64,000 bases of DNA from CAWCFV01 sp963794995 (lineage in GTDB: Bacteria > Actinomycetota > Actinomycetes > JACCUZ01), in assembly GCA_963794995.1 (NCBI GenBank), contig CAWCFV010000002.1:2728001-2792000 (forward strand), written 5' to 3'. How positions within the stretch are numbered: position 1 is the stretch's first letter; each line of letters begins with the position of its first letter. A model generated the notes under the pieces. That model was not told where the DNA came from. It saw only the letters and a list, made by a program, of their open reading frames with translations, and searched no databases. The translations under genes were made by a program, and so were the position numbers. This document shows positions 1-8,476 of this stretch, piece after piece.

Positions 1-1
1 G

Positions 2-619
2 GAGGGCGAGGGGTTCGCCGTCGACGTCGCGGCGGACGGCACCGACGGCCTCTGGCGGGCGACCGAGACCGCCTACGACGCCCTCGTGCTCGACGTGATG
101 ATGCCGGGAATGACCGGCCTCGAGCTGTGCGCCACGCTGCGCTCCGACGGCATCTGGACGCCGGTGCTGGTGCTCACCGCCCGCGACGGCGAGCAGGACG
201 AGGCGCGGGCGCTGGACATCGGGGCGGACGACTTCCTGGCCAAGCCGTTCTCGCTCGTCGTCCTGCTGGCCAGGCTGCGTGCCCTGCTGCGGCGGGGCGC
301 GACCGAACGCCCCTCGGTGCTGCGGGCGGGCGACCTCGAGCTCGACCCCGCGACCCACCTGGTGCGTCGCGGGGACCAGCCCGTCGAGCTCACCCCGCGC
401 CAGTTCGCGCTGCTCGAGCTCTTCCTGCGCCGTGCGGGCGAGGTGCTGTCCAAACAGGAGATCCTCGAGCACGTCTGGGACTTCGCGTTCGACGGCGACC
501 CCAACATCGTGGAGGTCTACGTCGGCCAGCTGCGGCGACGCGTCGACGCGCCGTTCGGCCGGGCCGCGCTGCAGACGATCCGCGGCGCCGGCTACCGGCT
601 CGCTGCCGACGGCGGCTGA
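2..619 (+). CDS. Response regulator, OmpR/PhoB type (5' partial)
   Basis: The frame is open from base 2, so the gene starts outside the window. What remains has the end of a receiver domain (LVLDVMMPG around the phospho-acceptor Asp, then LTARD and KPF carrying the conserved Lys) followed by a winged-helix C-terminal domain (LTPRQFALLELF, QTIRGAGYRL). It should bind DNA when phosphorylated by its partner kinase. The stop is 1 bp before the GTG of the histidine kinase, so the two form a two-component operon. The signal sensed cannot be told from the sequence. Confidence 0.93.
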   Translation, partial: EGEGFAVDVAADGTDGLWRATETAYDALVLDVMMPGMTGLELCATLRSDGIWTPVLVLTARDGEQDEARALDIGADDFLAKPFSLVVLLARLRALLRRGATERPSVLRAGDLELDPATHLVRRGDQPVELTPRQFALLELFLRRAGEVLSKQEILEHVWDFAFDGDPNIVEVYVGQLRRRVDAPFGRAALQTIRGAGYRLAADGG

Positions 620-620
620 C

Positions 621-1976
621 GTGCGGGCGCTGTGGACGGTGCGCGTACGTACCACCGTCGCCGCGACCGTCGTGGTCGGTCTCGCCCTCCTCGTCGGGGG
701 GTGGCTGCTCGTCGTGACCCTGGAGAGCTCGCTGGAGGACCGGGTCGAGGTCGCCGCCCGCGCCTGGGTCCGCGACCTCGCCGCGCTGGCCGCCACCGGC
801 CAGCTGCCCGCGCTGGTCCCGCCGCACGGGGAGGACGACGTGGGCCAGGTCGTGGCGGCCGACGGCACCGTCCTCGCGTCGACCCGCAACGTCGCGGGTC
901 GCCCGCCGGTCACGAGGGTGCCGGCAGGCCCCACCCCGCGCGTGGTCGACGTCCGCGACGTCCCGGACGGGGACGAGCTCGAGGACTACCGGGTGTGGAC
1001 CTTGTCGGCCGAGACGGCCGGGGGTCCGGTGGTGGCCTACGCCGCCGTGCCCACCGAGACCGTGACCGAGACGGTCGCCCCGGTCCGGCACGCGCTGCTC
1101 CTGGGGCTGCCGCTGGCGCTGCTGCTCGTGGCGGGCGGGACGTGGGTGTCGGTGGGCCGCGCCCTCGGACCGGTCGAGCAGCTGCGGGCGGAGGTGGCGG
1201 GCCTCAGCGAGGCCGACCTCTCCCGGCGCGTGCCCGTGCCCCATGGTCGGGACGAGATCGCGCTGCTGGCGCGGACCATGAACGCGATGCTGGACCGGCT
1301 CGAGCGGGCCGCGGCCCGCCAGCGGGCGTTCGTCGCGGACGCCTCCCACGAGCTGCAGAGCCCGCTGGCCGCCTTCCGCACCGAGCTCGAGGTGGCCCTG
1401 GCGCAGCCCGAGCGCGCCGACTGGCCGCAGGTCGCCCGCGACCTCCTCCGGCGCGGTCACGAGCTGGAGGCGCTGGCGCGCGACCTGCTCTTCCTGGCCG
1501 GCGCGGAGCAGGTCACCGCCCGGGCCGGCGCCACCGGGCCGGTGGACCTCGACGACGTGGTCCTCGACGAGGTGTCCCGGGTCCGCGCGGTCAGCCCGGT
1601 GCCGGTGGACGCCTCGGGCGTCTCGGCGGCGCCGGTGCGCGGCAGCCGCGAGCAGCTCGCCCGGCTGGTGCGCAACCTGCTGGAGAACGCGGTACGGCAC
1701 GCCGCCGGCGCGGTGTCGGTGCGGCTCGCGACGTCCGACGACGGCTGGGCCCGGCTGGAGGTCGTGGACGACGGGCCGGGGGTCCAGCCAGGGGACCGGG
1801 ACCGCGTCTTCGACCGGTTCGTCCGGCTCGACTCCTCGCGCTCGCGCGGCGGGACGGGGCTCGGGCTGGCGATCGTCGCCTCGATCGCCTCGGCGCACGG
1901 CGGGTCCGTGGCGGTGGCCGGCGACGGCCCCGGGGCGACCTTCGTGGTGCGGCTGCCCGGCGACGGAAGCCGGTAG
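621..1976 (+). CDS. Sensor histidine kinase (membrane, HAMP)
   Basis: GTG start one base after the response-regulator stop. Two membrane segments (about residues 13-35 and 155-178) flank an extracytoplasmic sensor region. A HAMP linker follows, then HisKA with FVADASHELQSP (phospho-acceptor His near residue 243) and an HATPase_c domain with the N box (NLLENAVRHA), DDGPGV and GGTGLGLAI. It autophosphorylates and passes the phosphate to the upstream regulator. The architecture resembles MprB/CseC-type actinobacterial kinases. The extracellular domain is not diagnostic, so the ligand is unknown. Confidence 0.93.
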   Translation: MRALWTVRVRTTVAATVVVGLALLVGGWLLVVTLESSLEDRVEVAARAWVRDLAALAATGQLPALVPPHGEDDVGQVVAADGTVLASTRNVAGRPPVTRVPAGPTPRVVDVRDVPDGDELEDYRVWTLSAETAGGPVVAYAAVPTETVTETVAPVRHALLLGLPLALLLVAGGTWVSVGRALGPVEQLRAEVAGLSEADLSRRVPVPHGRDEIALLARTMNAMLDRLERAAARQRAFVADASHELQSPLAAFRTELEVALAQPERADWPQVARDLLRRGHELEALARDLLFLAGAEQVTARAGATGPVDLDDVVLDEVSRVRAVSPVPVDASGVSAAPVRGSREQLARLVRNLLENAVRHAAGAVSVRLATSDDGWARLEVVDDGPGVQPGDRDRVFDRFVRLDSSRSRGGTGLGLAIVASIASAHGGSVAVAGDGPGATFVVRLPGDGSR

Positions 1977-2061
1977 CGCACGCACACCCCGCGGCCGGGA
2001 GCCAGGTGCCGGCGCGCGCATGTGCAGGACACCGGCCGGGGGCCGCGCCAGACTGTCGGCC

Positions 2062-3045
2062 ATGGGGAGGACGGGAGCGTCGGGGGCGGAGCTGCCCCTG
2101 CGGCGGGGCCGCGTCACGGTGCGCGCGGGCAGCCTCGACGAGGACCTCGACGCCCTGCACGTCGGTGACCCGCTGTGGTGGGGCAAGGAGTTCGTCGCCG
2201 AGCGCGTGCGCACGATGCCGCCCGGCGTCCCGCTGCTCATGCTGGTGGGCGAGCTCGACGGCCGGCCCGTCGCCGACGCCTTCGCGGTCGGCCAGGGCGT
2301 GCAGCGCGGCGGCTACGCCCTCGGCGGCATCTACGTGCTGCCCGACGGACGGCGCAGCGGGGTCGGCCGGGCGGTCCTCGACACCGTGCTGGCGGCCGTC
2401 GCGGACTGGGGCCTGCCCGGCGTCGCGGGGTCGGTCTTCGAGGAGGACGAGGCGTCGATGTCGGCGTCCAGCGCGCTCGGTGGCGCCGTGCTCGGCCACC
2501 ACCGCGAGTCCGTCCTCGACCTCGACACGCTGGACGTCGCCACGGCGCAGCGCCACGTCCGCGCCGCGGAGGGTGCCGGGTTCGACCTGCGCGCGATGCC
2601 GGCCGGGGCATCCGAGGACGAGTGGCAGCAGCTGTTCGACCGGGTCGTCCTGCCCTGCTGGCGCGACGCCCCCGACGCCGAGGGCAGCGACCAGCCGATC
2701 TCCTTCTCCATGTTCCGCGGCTTCTTCGTGGCGGCGGACCAGGTCCTGGTGGCATGGCGCGGGGGCGAGATGGTCGGCATGACAGCCGTGATGGACCGGG
2801 CCAAGGACGACGCGCTCAACACCTTCTTCACCGGGGTGCTGCCGACGGCCCGGGGCGCCGGGCTCTCCACAGCGCTCAAGGCACAGCACGCCCTGGTGAT
2901 GCGCGCGGCGGGACACCACCGGCTCTTCACGCAGAACATGGACCAGAACGCCCGGATCCTCGCCGCCAACGACCGGCTGGGGTTCACGTCGGTGCCGGGC
3001 TACTACTCCGTCGGTGTCGCGGTCGACGCTCCCGGCGCGGGCTGA
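2062..3045 (+). CDS. Tandem GNAT-fold acetyltransferase
   Basis: About 327 residues with two GNAT-like halves. The first has GGIYVLPDGRRSGVGRAVL near residues 80-105. The second has TGVLPTARGAGLSTALK and ends with ARILAANDRLGF, the usual acetyl-CoA-binding loop and terminal helix. It probably acetylates an unknown small molecule or protein. I chose ATG 2062; an in-frame ATG at 2020 would add 14 unconserved-looking residues. It is monocistronic, between the two-component system and an acyl-CoA dehydrogenase. Confidence 0.8.
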   Translation: MGRTGASGAELPLRRGRVTVRAGSLDEDLDALHVGDPLWWGKEFVAERVRTMPPGVPLLMLVGELDGRPVADAFAVGQGVQRGGYALGGIYVLPDGRRSGVGRAVLDTVLAAVADWGLPGVAGSVFEEDEASMSASSALGGAVLGHHRESVLDLDTLDVATAQRHVRAAEGAGFDLRAMPAGASEDEWQQLFDRVVLPCWRDAPDAEGSDQPISFSMFRGFFVAADQVLVAWRGGEMVGMTAVMDRAKDDALNTFFTGVLPTARGAGLSTALKAQHALVMRAAGHHRLFTQNMDQNARILAANDRLGFTSVPGYYSVGVAVDAPGAG

Positions 3046-3116
3046 CCCACGTCGCGACCGGACCCCCGTACCCGGCATACTCGCCGGTAACATCACGTCC
3101 GCCGAGGAGCCGTGCC

Positions 3117-4313
3117 ATGGGTCGTCTCGCCCAGACCGAGGGTCTCACCGACGTCCAGCAGGAGATCGTGAAGACGGTCCGCGGGTTCGTGGACAAGGAG
3201 ATCCTGCCGCACGTCGCCGCGCTCGAGCGCGACGACGCGTACCCGACGGACATCGTCGAGGGCATGAAGGAGATGGGGCTGTTCGGCCTCATGGTGCCCG
3301 AGGAGTACGGCGGGCTGGGCGAGTCGCTGCTGACCTATGCGCTCGTGGTGGAGGAGATCGCCCGTGGCTGGATGAGCGTGAGCGGGATCATCAACACCCA
3401 CTTCATCGTGGCCTACCTGCTGCAGCAGCACGGCACCGAGGAGCAGCGGACGTCGCTGCTGCCGCGGATGGCCACCGGCGAGGTGCGCGGCTCGTTCTCG
3501 ATGTCCGAGCCCGGCCTCGGCTCCGACGTCGCGGCCATCACCACCAAGGCCGTGCGCGACGGTGACGACTTCGTGCTGACCGGCCAGAAGATGTGGATCA
3601 CCAACGGCGGCAGCTCCAACCTGCTCGCGGTCCTCGTCAGGACCGACGAGGGCGCCGACACCCCGTACCGCAACATGACGACGTTCCTGGTGGAGAAGGA
3701 GCCCGGCTTCGGCGAGGTCGCGCCCGGGCTCACGATCCCCGGGAAGATCGAGAAGATGGGCTACAAGGGCGTCGACTCGACCGAGGCCGTCTTCGACGGC
3801 CTGCGGCTGCCGGCGAACGCGGTGCTCGGGGGCGAGACCGGCAAGGGCTTCTACCAGATGATGGACGGCGTCGAGGTCGGCCGGGTCAACGTCGCGGCCC
3901 GCGGCTGCGGCGTGGCGCAGCGGGCCTTCGAGCTCGGGATCGCCTACGCCCAGCAGCGCGAGACCTTCGGCAAGCCGATCGCCGAGCACCAGGCCGTGCT
4001 GTTCCGGCTGGCCGAGATGGCCACCAAGGTCGAGGCGGCCCACGCGATGATGACGATGGCCGCGCGCAAGAAGGACGCGGGGGAGCGCAACGACGTCGAG
4101 GCCGGCATGGCGAAGTACCTCGCGAGCGAGTACTGCAAGGAGGTCGTCGAGGACTCGTTCCGGATCCACGGCGGCTACGGGTACTCCAAGGAGTACGAGA
4201 TCGAGCGGCTCTACCGCGAGGCGCCGATGCTGCTGATCGGCGAGGGCACCTCCGACATCCAGAAGATGATCATCGGGCGCCGGCTCCTGCAGGAGTACGC
4301 CCTGCGCCGGTGA
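3117..4313 (+). CDS. Acyl-CoA dehydrogenase
   Basis: 398 residues, full family length. It oxidises acyl-CoA to trans-2-enoyl-CoA with FAD, passing electrons to ETF. Seen: FSMSEPGLGSD and KMWITNGG (FAD/substrate loops), RETFGKPIAEHQAV, and IHGGYGYSKEYEIERLYREA followed by LIGEGTSDIQ, where the catalytic Glu is near residue 376 as in short-chain, branched-chain and glutaryl types. ATG 3117 follows GAGGAG. The next gene overlaps by 4 bp and a MaoC-type hydratase lies 1.6 kb downstream. Substrate chain length is not determined. Confidence 0.95.
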   Translation: MGRLAQTEGLTDVQQEIVKTVRGFVDKEILPHVAALERDDAYPTDIVEGMKEMGLFGLMVPEEYGGLGESLLTYALVVEEIARGWMSVSGIINTHFIVAYLLQQHGTEEQRTSLLPRMATGEVRGSFSMSEPGLGSDVAAITTKAVRDGDDFVLTGQKMWITNGGSSNLLAVLVRTDEGADTPYRNMTTFLVEKEPGFGEVAPGLTIPGKIEKMGYKGVDSTEAVFDGLRLPANAVLGGETGKGFYQMMDGVEVGRVNVAARGCGVAQRAFELGIAYAQQRETFGKPIAEHQAVLFRLAEMATKVEAAHAMMTMAARKKDAGERNDVEAGMAKYLASEYCKEVVEDSFRIHGGYGYSKEYEIERLYREAPMLLIGEGTSDIQKMIIGRRLLQEYALRR

Positions 4314-5407
4314 GCGGGCCGGACGACGCGACGCGCCGCGGCGCAGCCGTCCCGCCGGGTTCCGCGCGGATGGTCGCGCACCTGCGCCACCAGGCCGCGG
4401 CCTGCGGGGAGCTGGGCTCGCCGCTGTACGCCCACCTGCTGGCGCGGGTTGCCGACGACGTCGAGTCCGGCGGGCCGGCCGCGGAGGTGCTCCGCGGGCA
4501 CGAGCGAGACCCCGGTCCCGCCGCGCTCGGGCTGCGGCTGATGGGCGGCGTGCACCGGCTGGTGCTGGAGCGCCGAGCCCCGGCGCTGGCGCTGACGTAC
4601 CCCTCGGTCGGCGGGACGGGCGACGCGGACGCCGCCTGGGCGGCGCTGCGCGACGTGCTCGGCGAGCACCGCGACGAGCTGCGGGGCTGGTTGAACCACG
4701 CCCCGCAGACCAACGAGGTGGGCCGGGCGGCTGCGCTGATCGGCGGCCTGCTGCACCTCGCCGCGGTCGACCCACGGCCGGTGCGGCTGGTCGAGGTCGG
4801 CGCCAGCGGCGGCCTCAACCTGCGTGCCGACCGGTTCCGCGTCGACCTCGGCGACGGACGCTCGGTGGGCCCACCGGGGTCGCCCGTCGTGCTCCGGGCG
4901 CCGTGGACCGGGGCTGTGCCACCGTTGCGCGACCAGCTGCAGGTGGTCGAACGGCTCGGCTGCGACCTCGCCCCGGTCGACCCCACCAGCCAGGACGGCC
5001 GGCTGCGTCTCACCTCCTACGTCTGGCCGGACCAGCTCGGGCGGCTGGAGCGGCTGCGTGGGGCGCTGCAGGTGGCCGCAGCCGTACCGGCCAGGGTCGA
5101 GACCGCCGGAGCCGCCGACTTCCTGGACCGGCTGCACCTCGTCGAGGGGACCACCACGGTCGTGTGGCACTCCGTCATGTGGCAGTACGTCGGGCCGGAC
5201 GAGCGCACGCGGGTCGAGCAGCGCCTTGCAGACCTCGGGGCCGACCAGACGGACGGGGCCGGGCTCGCGCACCTGTTCCTCGAGCCGCGGCGCCGGGTCT
5301 CCGGCGGGGACCACGAGTTCCTCGTCGTGCTGCAGACCTGGCCCGGGCGCACCGAGCGCGTCCTCGGCAGCGCCGCGCCGCACGGCATCCCGATCGCCTG
5401 GGAGTGA
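4310..5407 (+). CDS. DUF2332 family protein
   Basis: 365 residues from GTG 4310, overlapping the acyl-CoA dehydrogenase stop (GTGA), so translation is probably coupled. The sequence matches the actinobacterial DUF2332 family: AAACGELGSPLYAHLL near the N-terminus, HAPQTNEVGRAAAL, LVEVGASGGLNLRADR and VVWHSVMWQYV. The VGASGGLNL stretch resembles a SAM-methyltransferase motif I, so a methyltransferase-like fold is possible, but the function is unknown. No signal peptide or membrane segment. Confidence 0.85.
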   Translation: MSGPDDATRRGAAVPPGSARMVAHLRHQAAACGELGSPLYAHLLARVADDVESGGPAAEVLRGHERDPGPAALGLRLMGGVHRLVLERRAPALALTYPSVGGTGDADAAWAALRDVLGEHRDELRGWLNHAPQTNEVGRAAALIGGLLHLAAVDPRPVRLVEVGASGGLNLRADRFRVDLGDGRSVGPPGSPVVLRAPWTGAVPPLRDQLQVVERLGCDLAPVDPTSQDGRLRLTSYVWPDQLGRLERLRGALQVAAAVPARVETAGAADFLDRLHLVEGTTTVVWHSVMWQYVGPDERTRVEQRLADLGADQTDGAGLAHLFLEPRRRVSGGDHEFLVVLQTWPGRTERVLGSAAPHGIPIAWE

Positions 5408-5450
5408 ACCCGGGGTCCCCGCGCCGTCCGGGCTCCAGCAGAATGGCCGC

Positions 5451-5939
5451 ATGCCTGCTCCCTCTGCGCACGACGAGTTCTCGGACATCCCCCGCGGCCA
5501 GGTCGTCGGCACCTACGACACGTACAAGGAGGCGCAGCGGGCGGTCGACTTCCTGTCCGACGAGCAGTTCCCGGTGCAGCACGTGTCGATCGTCGGCTCC
5601 GACCTGCGGATGGTCGAGAACGTCCTGGGCCGGCTCACCCGTGGGCGGGCCGCGATGGCGGGTGCCGCGACCGGTGCCTGGTTCGGCCTGTTCGTCGGGG
5701 TCCTGCTCTCGGTGTTCGCCGAGGCCGACACCAACACCTTCGGCCTCATCGTGTCGGCGCTGCTCTACGGCGCCGTGATGGGCGCGGTCTTCGGCTTCGT
5801 CAGCCACACGCTGTCCGGCGGCAAGCGCGACTTCACCTCGCGCAACAAGATCGTGGCCAGCTCCTACGACGTGCACTGCACGTGGTCGGAGGCCGACAAG
5901 GCGCGTGAGGTGCTGGCGCGCATGAACCCGGCGGTCTGA
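5451..5939 (+). CDS. General stress protein 17M-like membrane protein
   Basis: 162 residues. The N-terminal third (VGTYDTYKEAQRAVDFLSDE, HVSIVGSDL) matches the general stress protein 17M-like domain. It is followed by two hydrophobic segments rich in Gly and Ala (AAMAGAATGAWFGLFVGVLL and FGLIVSALLYGAVMGAVFGFV) and a soluble tail. Probably an inner-membrane stress protein of unknown mechanism. ATG 5451 chosen; no strong Shine-Dalgarno is seen, and a short or leaderless transcript is possible. The MaoC gene starts 1 bp after its stop. Confidence 0.82.
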   Translation: MPAPSAHDEFSDIPRGQVVGTYDTYKEAQRAVDFLSDEQFPVQHVSIVGSDLRMVENVLGRLTRGRAAMAGAATGAWFGLFVGVLLSVFAEADTNTFGLIVSALLYGAVMGAVFGFVSHTLSGGKRDFTSRNKIVASSYDVHCTWSEADKAREVLARMNPAV

Positions 5940-5940
5940 C

Positions 5941-6444
5941 GTGCAGTTCGGCCGCTACTACGAGGAGTTCGAGGTCGGGGCCGTCTACAAGCACTGGCCC
6001 GGCAAGACGGTCACCGAGTACGACGACCACCTGTTCTGCCTGCTGACCATGAACCACCACCCGCTGCACCTCGACGCCCACTTCGCGGCCGAGACCACCG
6101 ACTTCGGCAAGAACGTGGTGGTGGGCAACTACGTCTACTCGCTGCTGCTCGGGATGTCGGTGCCCGACGTGTCCGGCAAGGCGATCGCCAACCTCGAGGT
6201 CGAGTCGCTGAAGCACCTGAAGCCGACCTTCCACGGCGACACGATCTACGGCGAGACCACGGTGCTGGACAAGACGGAGTCGCGGTCCAAGGACGACCGT
6301 GGCGTGGTGCACGTCGAGACCCGCGGCTACAACCAGGACGGCGTCGTGGTGTGCGTCTTCCGGCGCAAGGTCATGGTGCCGAAGCAGTCCTACGGCGAGG
6401 CGCGTGGCGGCGAGCAGCCCGGTCGGCCGCAGCCGCAGGACTGA
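5941..6444 (+). CDS. MaoC-family dehydratase (hot-dog fold)
   Basis: 167 residues from GTG 5941. MaoC-like single hot-dog domain: FEVGAVYKHWPGKTVTEYDD, the NHHPLHLD region where the hydratase catalytic residues sit, FGKNVVVGNYVYSLLLGM and ETTVLDKTESRSKDDRGVV. Such proteins hydrate enoyl- or mesaconyl-type CoA thioesters. With the acyl-CoA dehydrogenase 1.6 kb upstream, a role in acyl-CoA turnover is plausible. The C-terminal 15 residues (GEARGGEQPGRPQPQD) are low-complexity. Confidence 0.85.
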   Translation: MQFGRYYEEFEVGAVYKHWPGKTVTEYDDHLFCLLTMNHHPLHLDAHFAAETTDFGKNVVVGNYVYSLLLGMSVPDVSGKAIANLEVESLKHLKPTFHGDTIYGETTVLDKTESRSKDDRGVVHVETRGYNQDGVVVCVFRRKVMVPKQSYGEARGGEQPGRPQPQD

Positions 6445-6465
6445 CCCGACCCGAGCGTCGTACGG

Positions 6466-6942
6466 TCAGGCCGCCTGGGGCTCGCGGTGCGCGGCCCAGT
6501 AGGTGCGCAGCGCGCGCACCTTGTCCTGGAAGTCGTCGTCACGCCCGATCGGTCCGGAGAACGGAGCCGACAGGGTCGTGGTCCGCTGGGCCGAGCCGTG
6601 GTGCACGACCACGACCTTCCGGCCGATGTGGGTGCGCACCTCGATCTCGCGCACCTCCGCCCACGGGATCACCATCGGGGGCAGGGCGTGCACGACCAGG
6701 CCCCGCCGGGTGGCCGACGTGCCGATCCACCAGGTGGCCCCCGCCATGGCGAGGAAGACGCCGCCGGCGACCGCCGTGCGCGGGCCGCCGCCGAAGGCGC
6801 CGTCGAGCAGCAGGTAGTCGGCCCACACGAGCACCTGGTAGCCCAGCACCGTCAGCACGAAGGCCCGGCGCTGGCGCCAGGTCAGCCGGAGTCGGAACCT
6901 CTGATGGGGTCGTGCGGGCACGTCCGCACCGTAGATCGCCAC
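6466..6942 (-). CDS. PH-domain-like membrane protein
   Basis: 158 residues, GTG start at 6942 with an AAGGA upstream. Two hydrophobic segments (AFVLTVLGYQVLVWADYLL, AVAGGVFLAMAGATWWI) are followed by a small bacterial PH-like domain: RRGLVVHALPPMVIPWAEVREIEV, RKVVVVHH and RTTTLSAP. These actinobacterial proteins are usually annotated only as PH domain-containing; function is unknown. Convergent with the MaoC gene (21 bp gap). The tandem repeat lies upstream of its start. Confidence 0.7.
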   Translation of the reverse strand: MAIYGADVPARPHQRFRLRLTWRQRRAFVLTVLGYQVLVWADYLLLDGAFGGGPRTAVAGGVFLAMAGATWWIGTSATRRGLVVHALPPMVIPWAEVREIEVRTHIGRKVVVVHHGSAQRTTTLSAPFSGPIGRDDDFQDKVRALRTYWAAHREPQAA

Positions 6943-7000
6943 ACCAGTCCTTCGGGGCGAAACGCCGACATCTTGAACCCGCGTCCGGCCCCGTCCGCGC

Positions 7001-7048
7001 GACCGGCTCAGTGACCGGTTCAGTGACCGGCTCAGTGACCGGCTCAGC
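7001..7048. repeat. Four tandem 12-bp repeats
   Basis: Four head-to-tail copies of gaccggctcagt (second copy has one t for c, fourth ends in c). They overlap the stop codon of the NUDIX gene. Read on the minus strand each unit carries an in-frame TGA, so the NUDIX frame meets four successive stops. This looks like slippage of the gene end rather than a regulatory array. Confidence 0.9.
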
Positions 7049-7469
7049 GCGGCAGCATCCCCCAGCCCTCCAGCGTGTCCCAGAGCCGGTCCACCAGGTC
7101 CAGGCCGGCCAGCTCGGAGCGGCTGACGAACCGCACCTCGTCCGCGTCGTCGCCGGCGACCGGCGAGGTGGCCACGGCGACCGCGCAGGCGTAGTCGCGG
7201 ATGTCGTAGACCTCGCCACCGGGGCCGTCCCGCAGCACCGTCCCGACCCGGATGCCGACCGTCACGTGCAGGCCGGTCTCCTCGCGCACCTCGCGCTCGA
7301 CGGCCTGGACGTCGCTCTCGCCGGGCTCGACCCTGCCCCCGGGCACCGACCAGAGCCCGCGCCCCGGCTCCCGCCCCCGGCGCACGACGAGCAGGCGGCC
7401 GTCGTCGTCGTGGACGAGTGCACCCACACAGGGGACCCGTCGTTTCGCGGGACCTGGCTCCGGGAACAC
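7044..7469 (-). CDS. NUDIX hydrolase (MutT-like)
   Basis: 141 residues from GTG 7469. The Nudix box reads GGRVEPGESDVQAVEREVREETG, close to GX5EX7REUXEEXGU, so it should hydrolyse a nucleoside diphosphate-linked compound with Mg2+. It also has LLVVRRGREPGRGLWSVPGG. I chose GTG 7469 because TAGGCT (7477-7482, minus strand) ends 7 nt before it, as in leaderless transcripts; a TTG 18 bp further upstream is also in frame. Substrate unknown. Confidence 0.88.
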   Translation of the reverse strand: MFPEPGPAKRRVPCVGALVHDDDGRLLVVRRGREPGRGLWSVPGGRVEPGESDVQAVEREVREETGLHVTVGIRVGTVLRDGPGGEVYDIRDYACAVAVATSPVAGDDADEVRFVSRSELAGLDLVDRLWDTLEGWGMLPR

Positions 7470-7476
7470 GCCCAGG

Positions 7477-7482
7477 AGCCTA
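7477..7482 (-). promoter_or_regulatory. Putative -10 (TAGGCT) of leaderless NUDIX transcript
   Basis: TAGGCT on the minus strand ends 7 nt before GTG 7469. Actinobacterial leaderless promoters have a TANNNT -10 six to eight nt before the start codon. No convincing -35. Confidence 0.45.
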
Positions 7483-7513
7483 GGCAACGCGCCGCAGGCG
7501 AAGGAGGGTTCAG

Positions 7514-7729
7514 ATGCTCACGGTCCTCATCGTGCTCGCGGTCGTCCTGGTGATCGTCATGGCGCTGAGCATGTTCGGCGGTGGTCCGGCCCGGGTGGTC
7601 CGGCGCCGCACGGTGGTCGAGCGCCGCCCCACGGTCCGTCGCCGGGTGGTCGAGGAGCCGGTGGCCGACCGGGTCGTCGAGGAGCGCGTGGTCGAGGACC
7701 CGCCCGTCACCCGGCGCGTCGTCGAGTAG
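7514..7729 (+). CDS. Small single-span membrane protein, Arg/Val-rich tail
   Basis: 71 residues. An N-terminal hydrophobic helix (residues 2-22) is followed by GGGPARVV and a charged tail built from repeated RRxVVE-like units (VVERRPTVRRRVVEEPVADRVVEERVVED). ATG 7514 follows GGAGG (7503-7507). Divergent from the NUDIX gene (44 bp between starts). Small proteins like this occur in related actinobacteria, but I know no function; a membrane-anchored charged peptide is all that can be said. Confidence 0.65.
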   Translation: MLTVLIVLAVVLVIVMALSMFGGGPARVVRRRTVVERRPTVRRRVVEEPVADRVVEERVVEDPPVTRRVVE

Positions 7730-7806
7730 CCGTGGAGCAGCCGCCGGCTCTGTCCGGGGGTTGACGCACCGTCGCCACGGCGGGACCGTCGGTTCGTGAC
7801 AGTGCG

Positions 7807-8442
7807 ATGAGGGCGCAGCCGGGATGTCCGCGCTGCGGGTCGGTGCTGAGCGCGCCGGGCCTCTGGTCGAGCTCCTGGAGCTGCCCCGACCACGGCGCCG
7901 TGCCCCCTCTGCACCCCGCCGTCCAGCCGACGCCCGAGGTCCTGCGGGCGGCCGCCAGGGCGTCCTCGGTGCCGCTGTGGCTGCCCTGGCCGCTGCCCCG
8001 CGGCTGGCTGGTCACCGGGGTCGTCACCGCCGGCGACGAGCGCACCGGTGCCCGGGCGACCGCGGTCGCCTGCTCGGGTCCCGCCCCGCTGGGCGGGGTC
8101 GCCGAGCTGGTCCTGGTGGCCGAGGAGATGGGCGTCGGGCTCGGGGCCCGCTTCGCGGGCATCCACGGCCCGGACGGCGGCGTCTCGCCGGACCGCGCGG
8201 CCGACGCCAAGATGCACGCGGCCGGCATCCCGACGGCCCTGTGGACCGTCGAGCCGGGGCCGGGGGCCGACGACCGCACCGCCTACGTGGGTGAGGCGCT
8301 GGGCTGCTGGGTGTGGGCCGTGCTGTGGCCGGGCGCCGCGGCCTTCCTGCTCATCGACGACTTCGTGCTCACCGACCTGCGCGACGCCGGGCACGAGCTC
8401 GACGTGCCGTGCGGCGCGCTGTCCCCGCGCCTGACGGCCTGA
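7807..8442 (+). CDS. DUF6758 family protein
   Basis: 211 residues, cytosolic. It begins with a putative zinc-binding ribbon (CPRCGSVL, then SWSCPDHGAVPPL). The long conserved body includes VPLWLPWPLPRGWLVTGVVTAGDERTGARA, AELVLVAEEMGVGLGARFAG and HAAGIPTALWTV. This matches the actinobacterial DUF6758 family, which I recall next to PHP and MarC genes, as here. Function unknown. ATG 7807 is the first start after the upstream stop. Confidence 0.8.
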   Translation: MRAQPGCPRCGSVLSAPGLWSSSWSCPDHGAVPPLHPAVQPTPEVLRAAARASSVPLWLPWPLPRGWLVTGVVTAGDERTGARATAVACSGPAPLGGVAELVLVAEEMGVGLGARFAGIHGPDGGVSPDRAADAKMHAAGIPTALWTVEPGPGADDRTAYVGEALGCWVWAVLWPGAAAFLLIDDFVLTDLRDAGHELDVPCGALSPRLTA

Positions 8443-8464
8443 CCGGAGGCGCCGCCCGCGCCCC

Positions 8465-8470
8465 TAGGCT
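8465..8470 (+). promoter_or_regulatory. Putative -10 (TAGGCT) of leaderless PHP gene
   Basis: TAGGCT ends 6 nt before GTG 8477, the expected spacing for a leaderless transcript. It sits in the 34-bp gap after the DUF6758 gene, so PHP-marC may have its own promoter. Confidence 0.5.
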
Positions 8471-8476
8471 GGTCGG

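Noticed and set aside
7001..7048. CRISPR array
   Set aside because: Repeats are 12 bp and contiguous, with no spacers and no cas genes.
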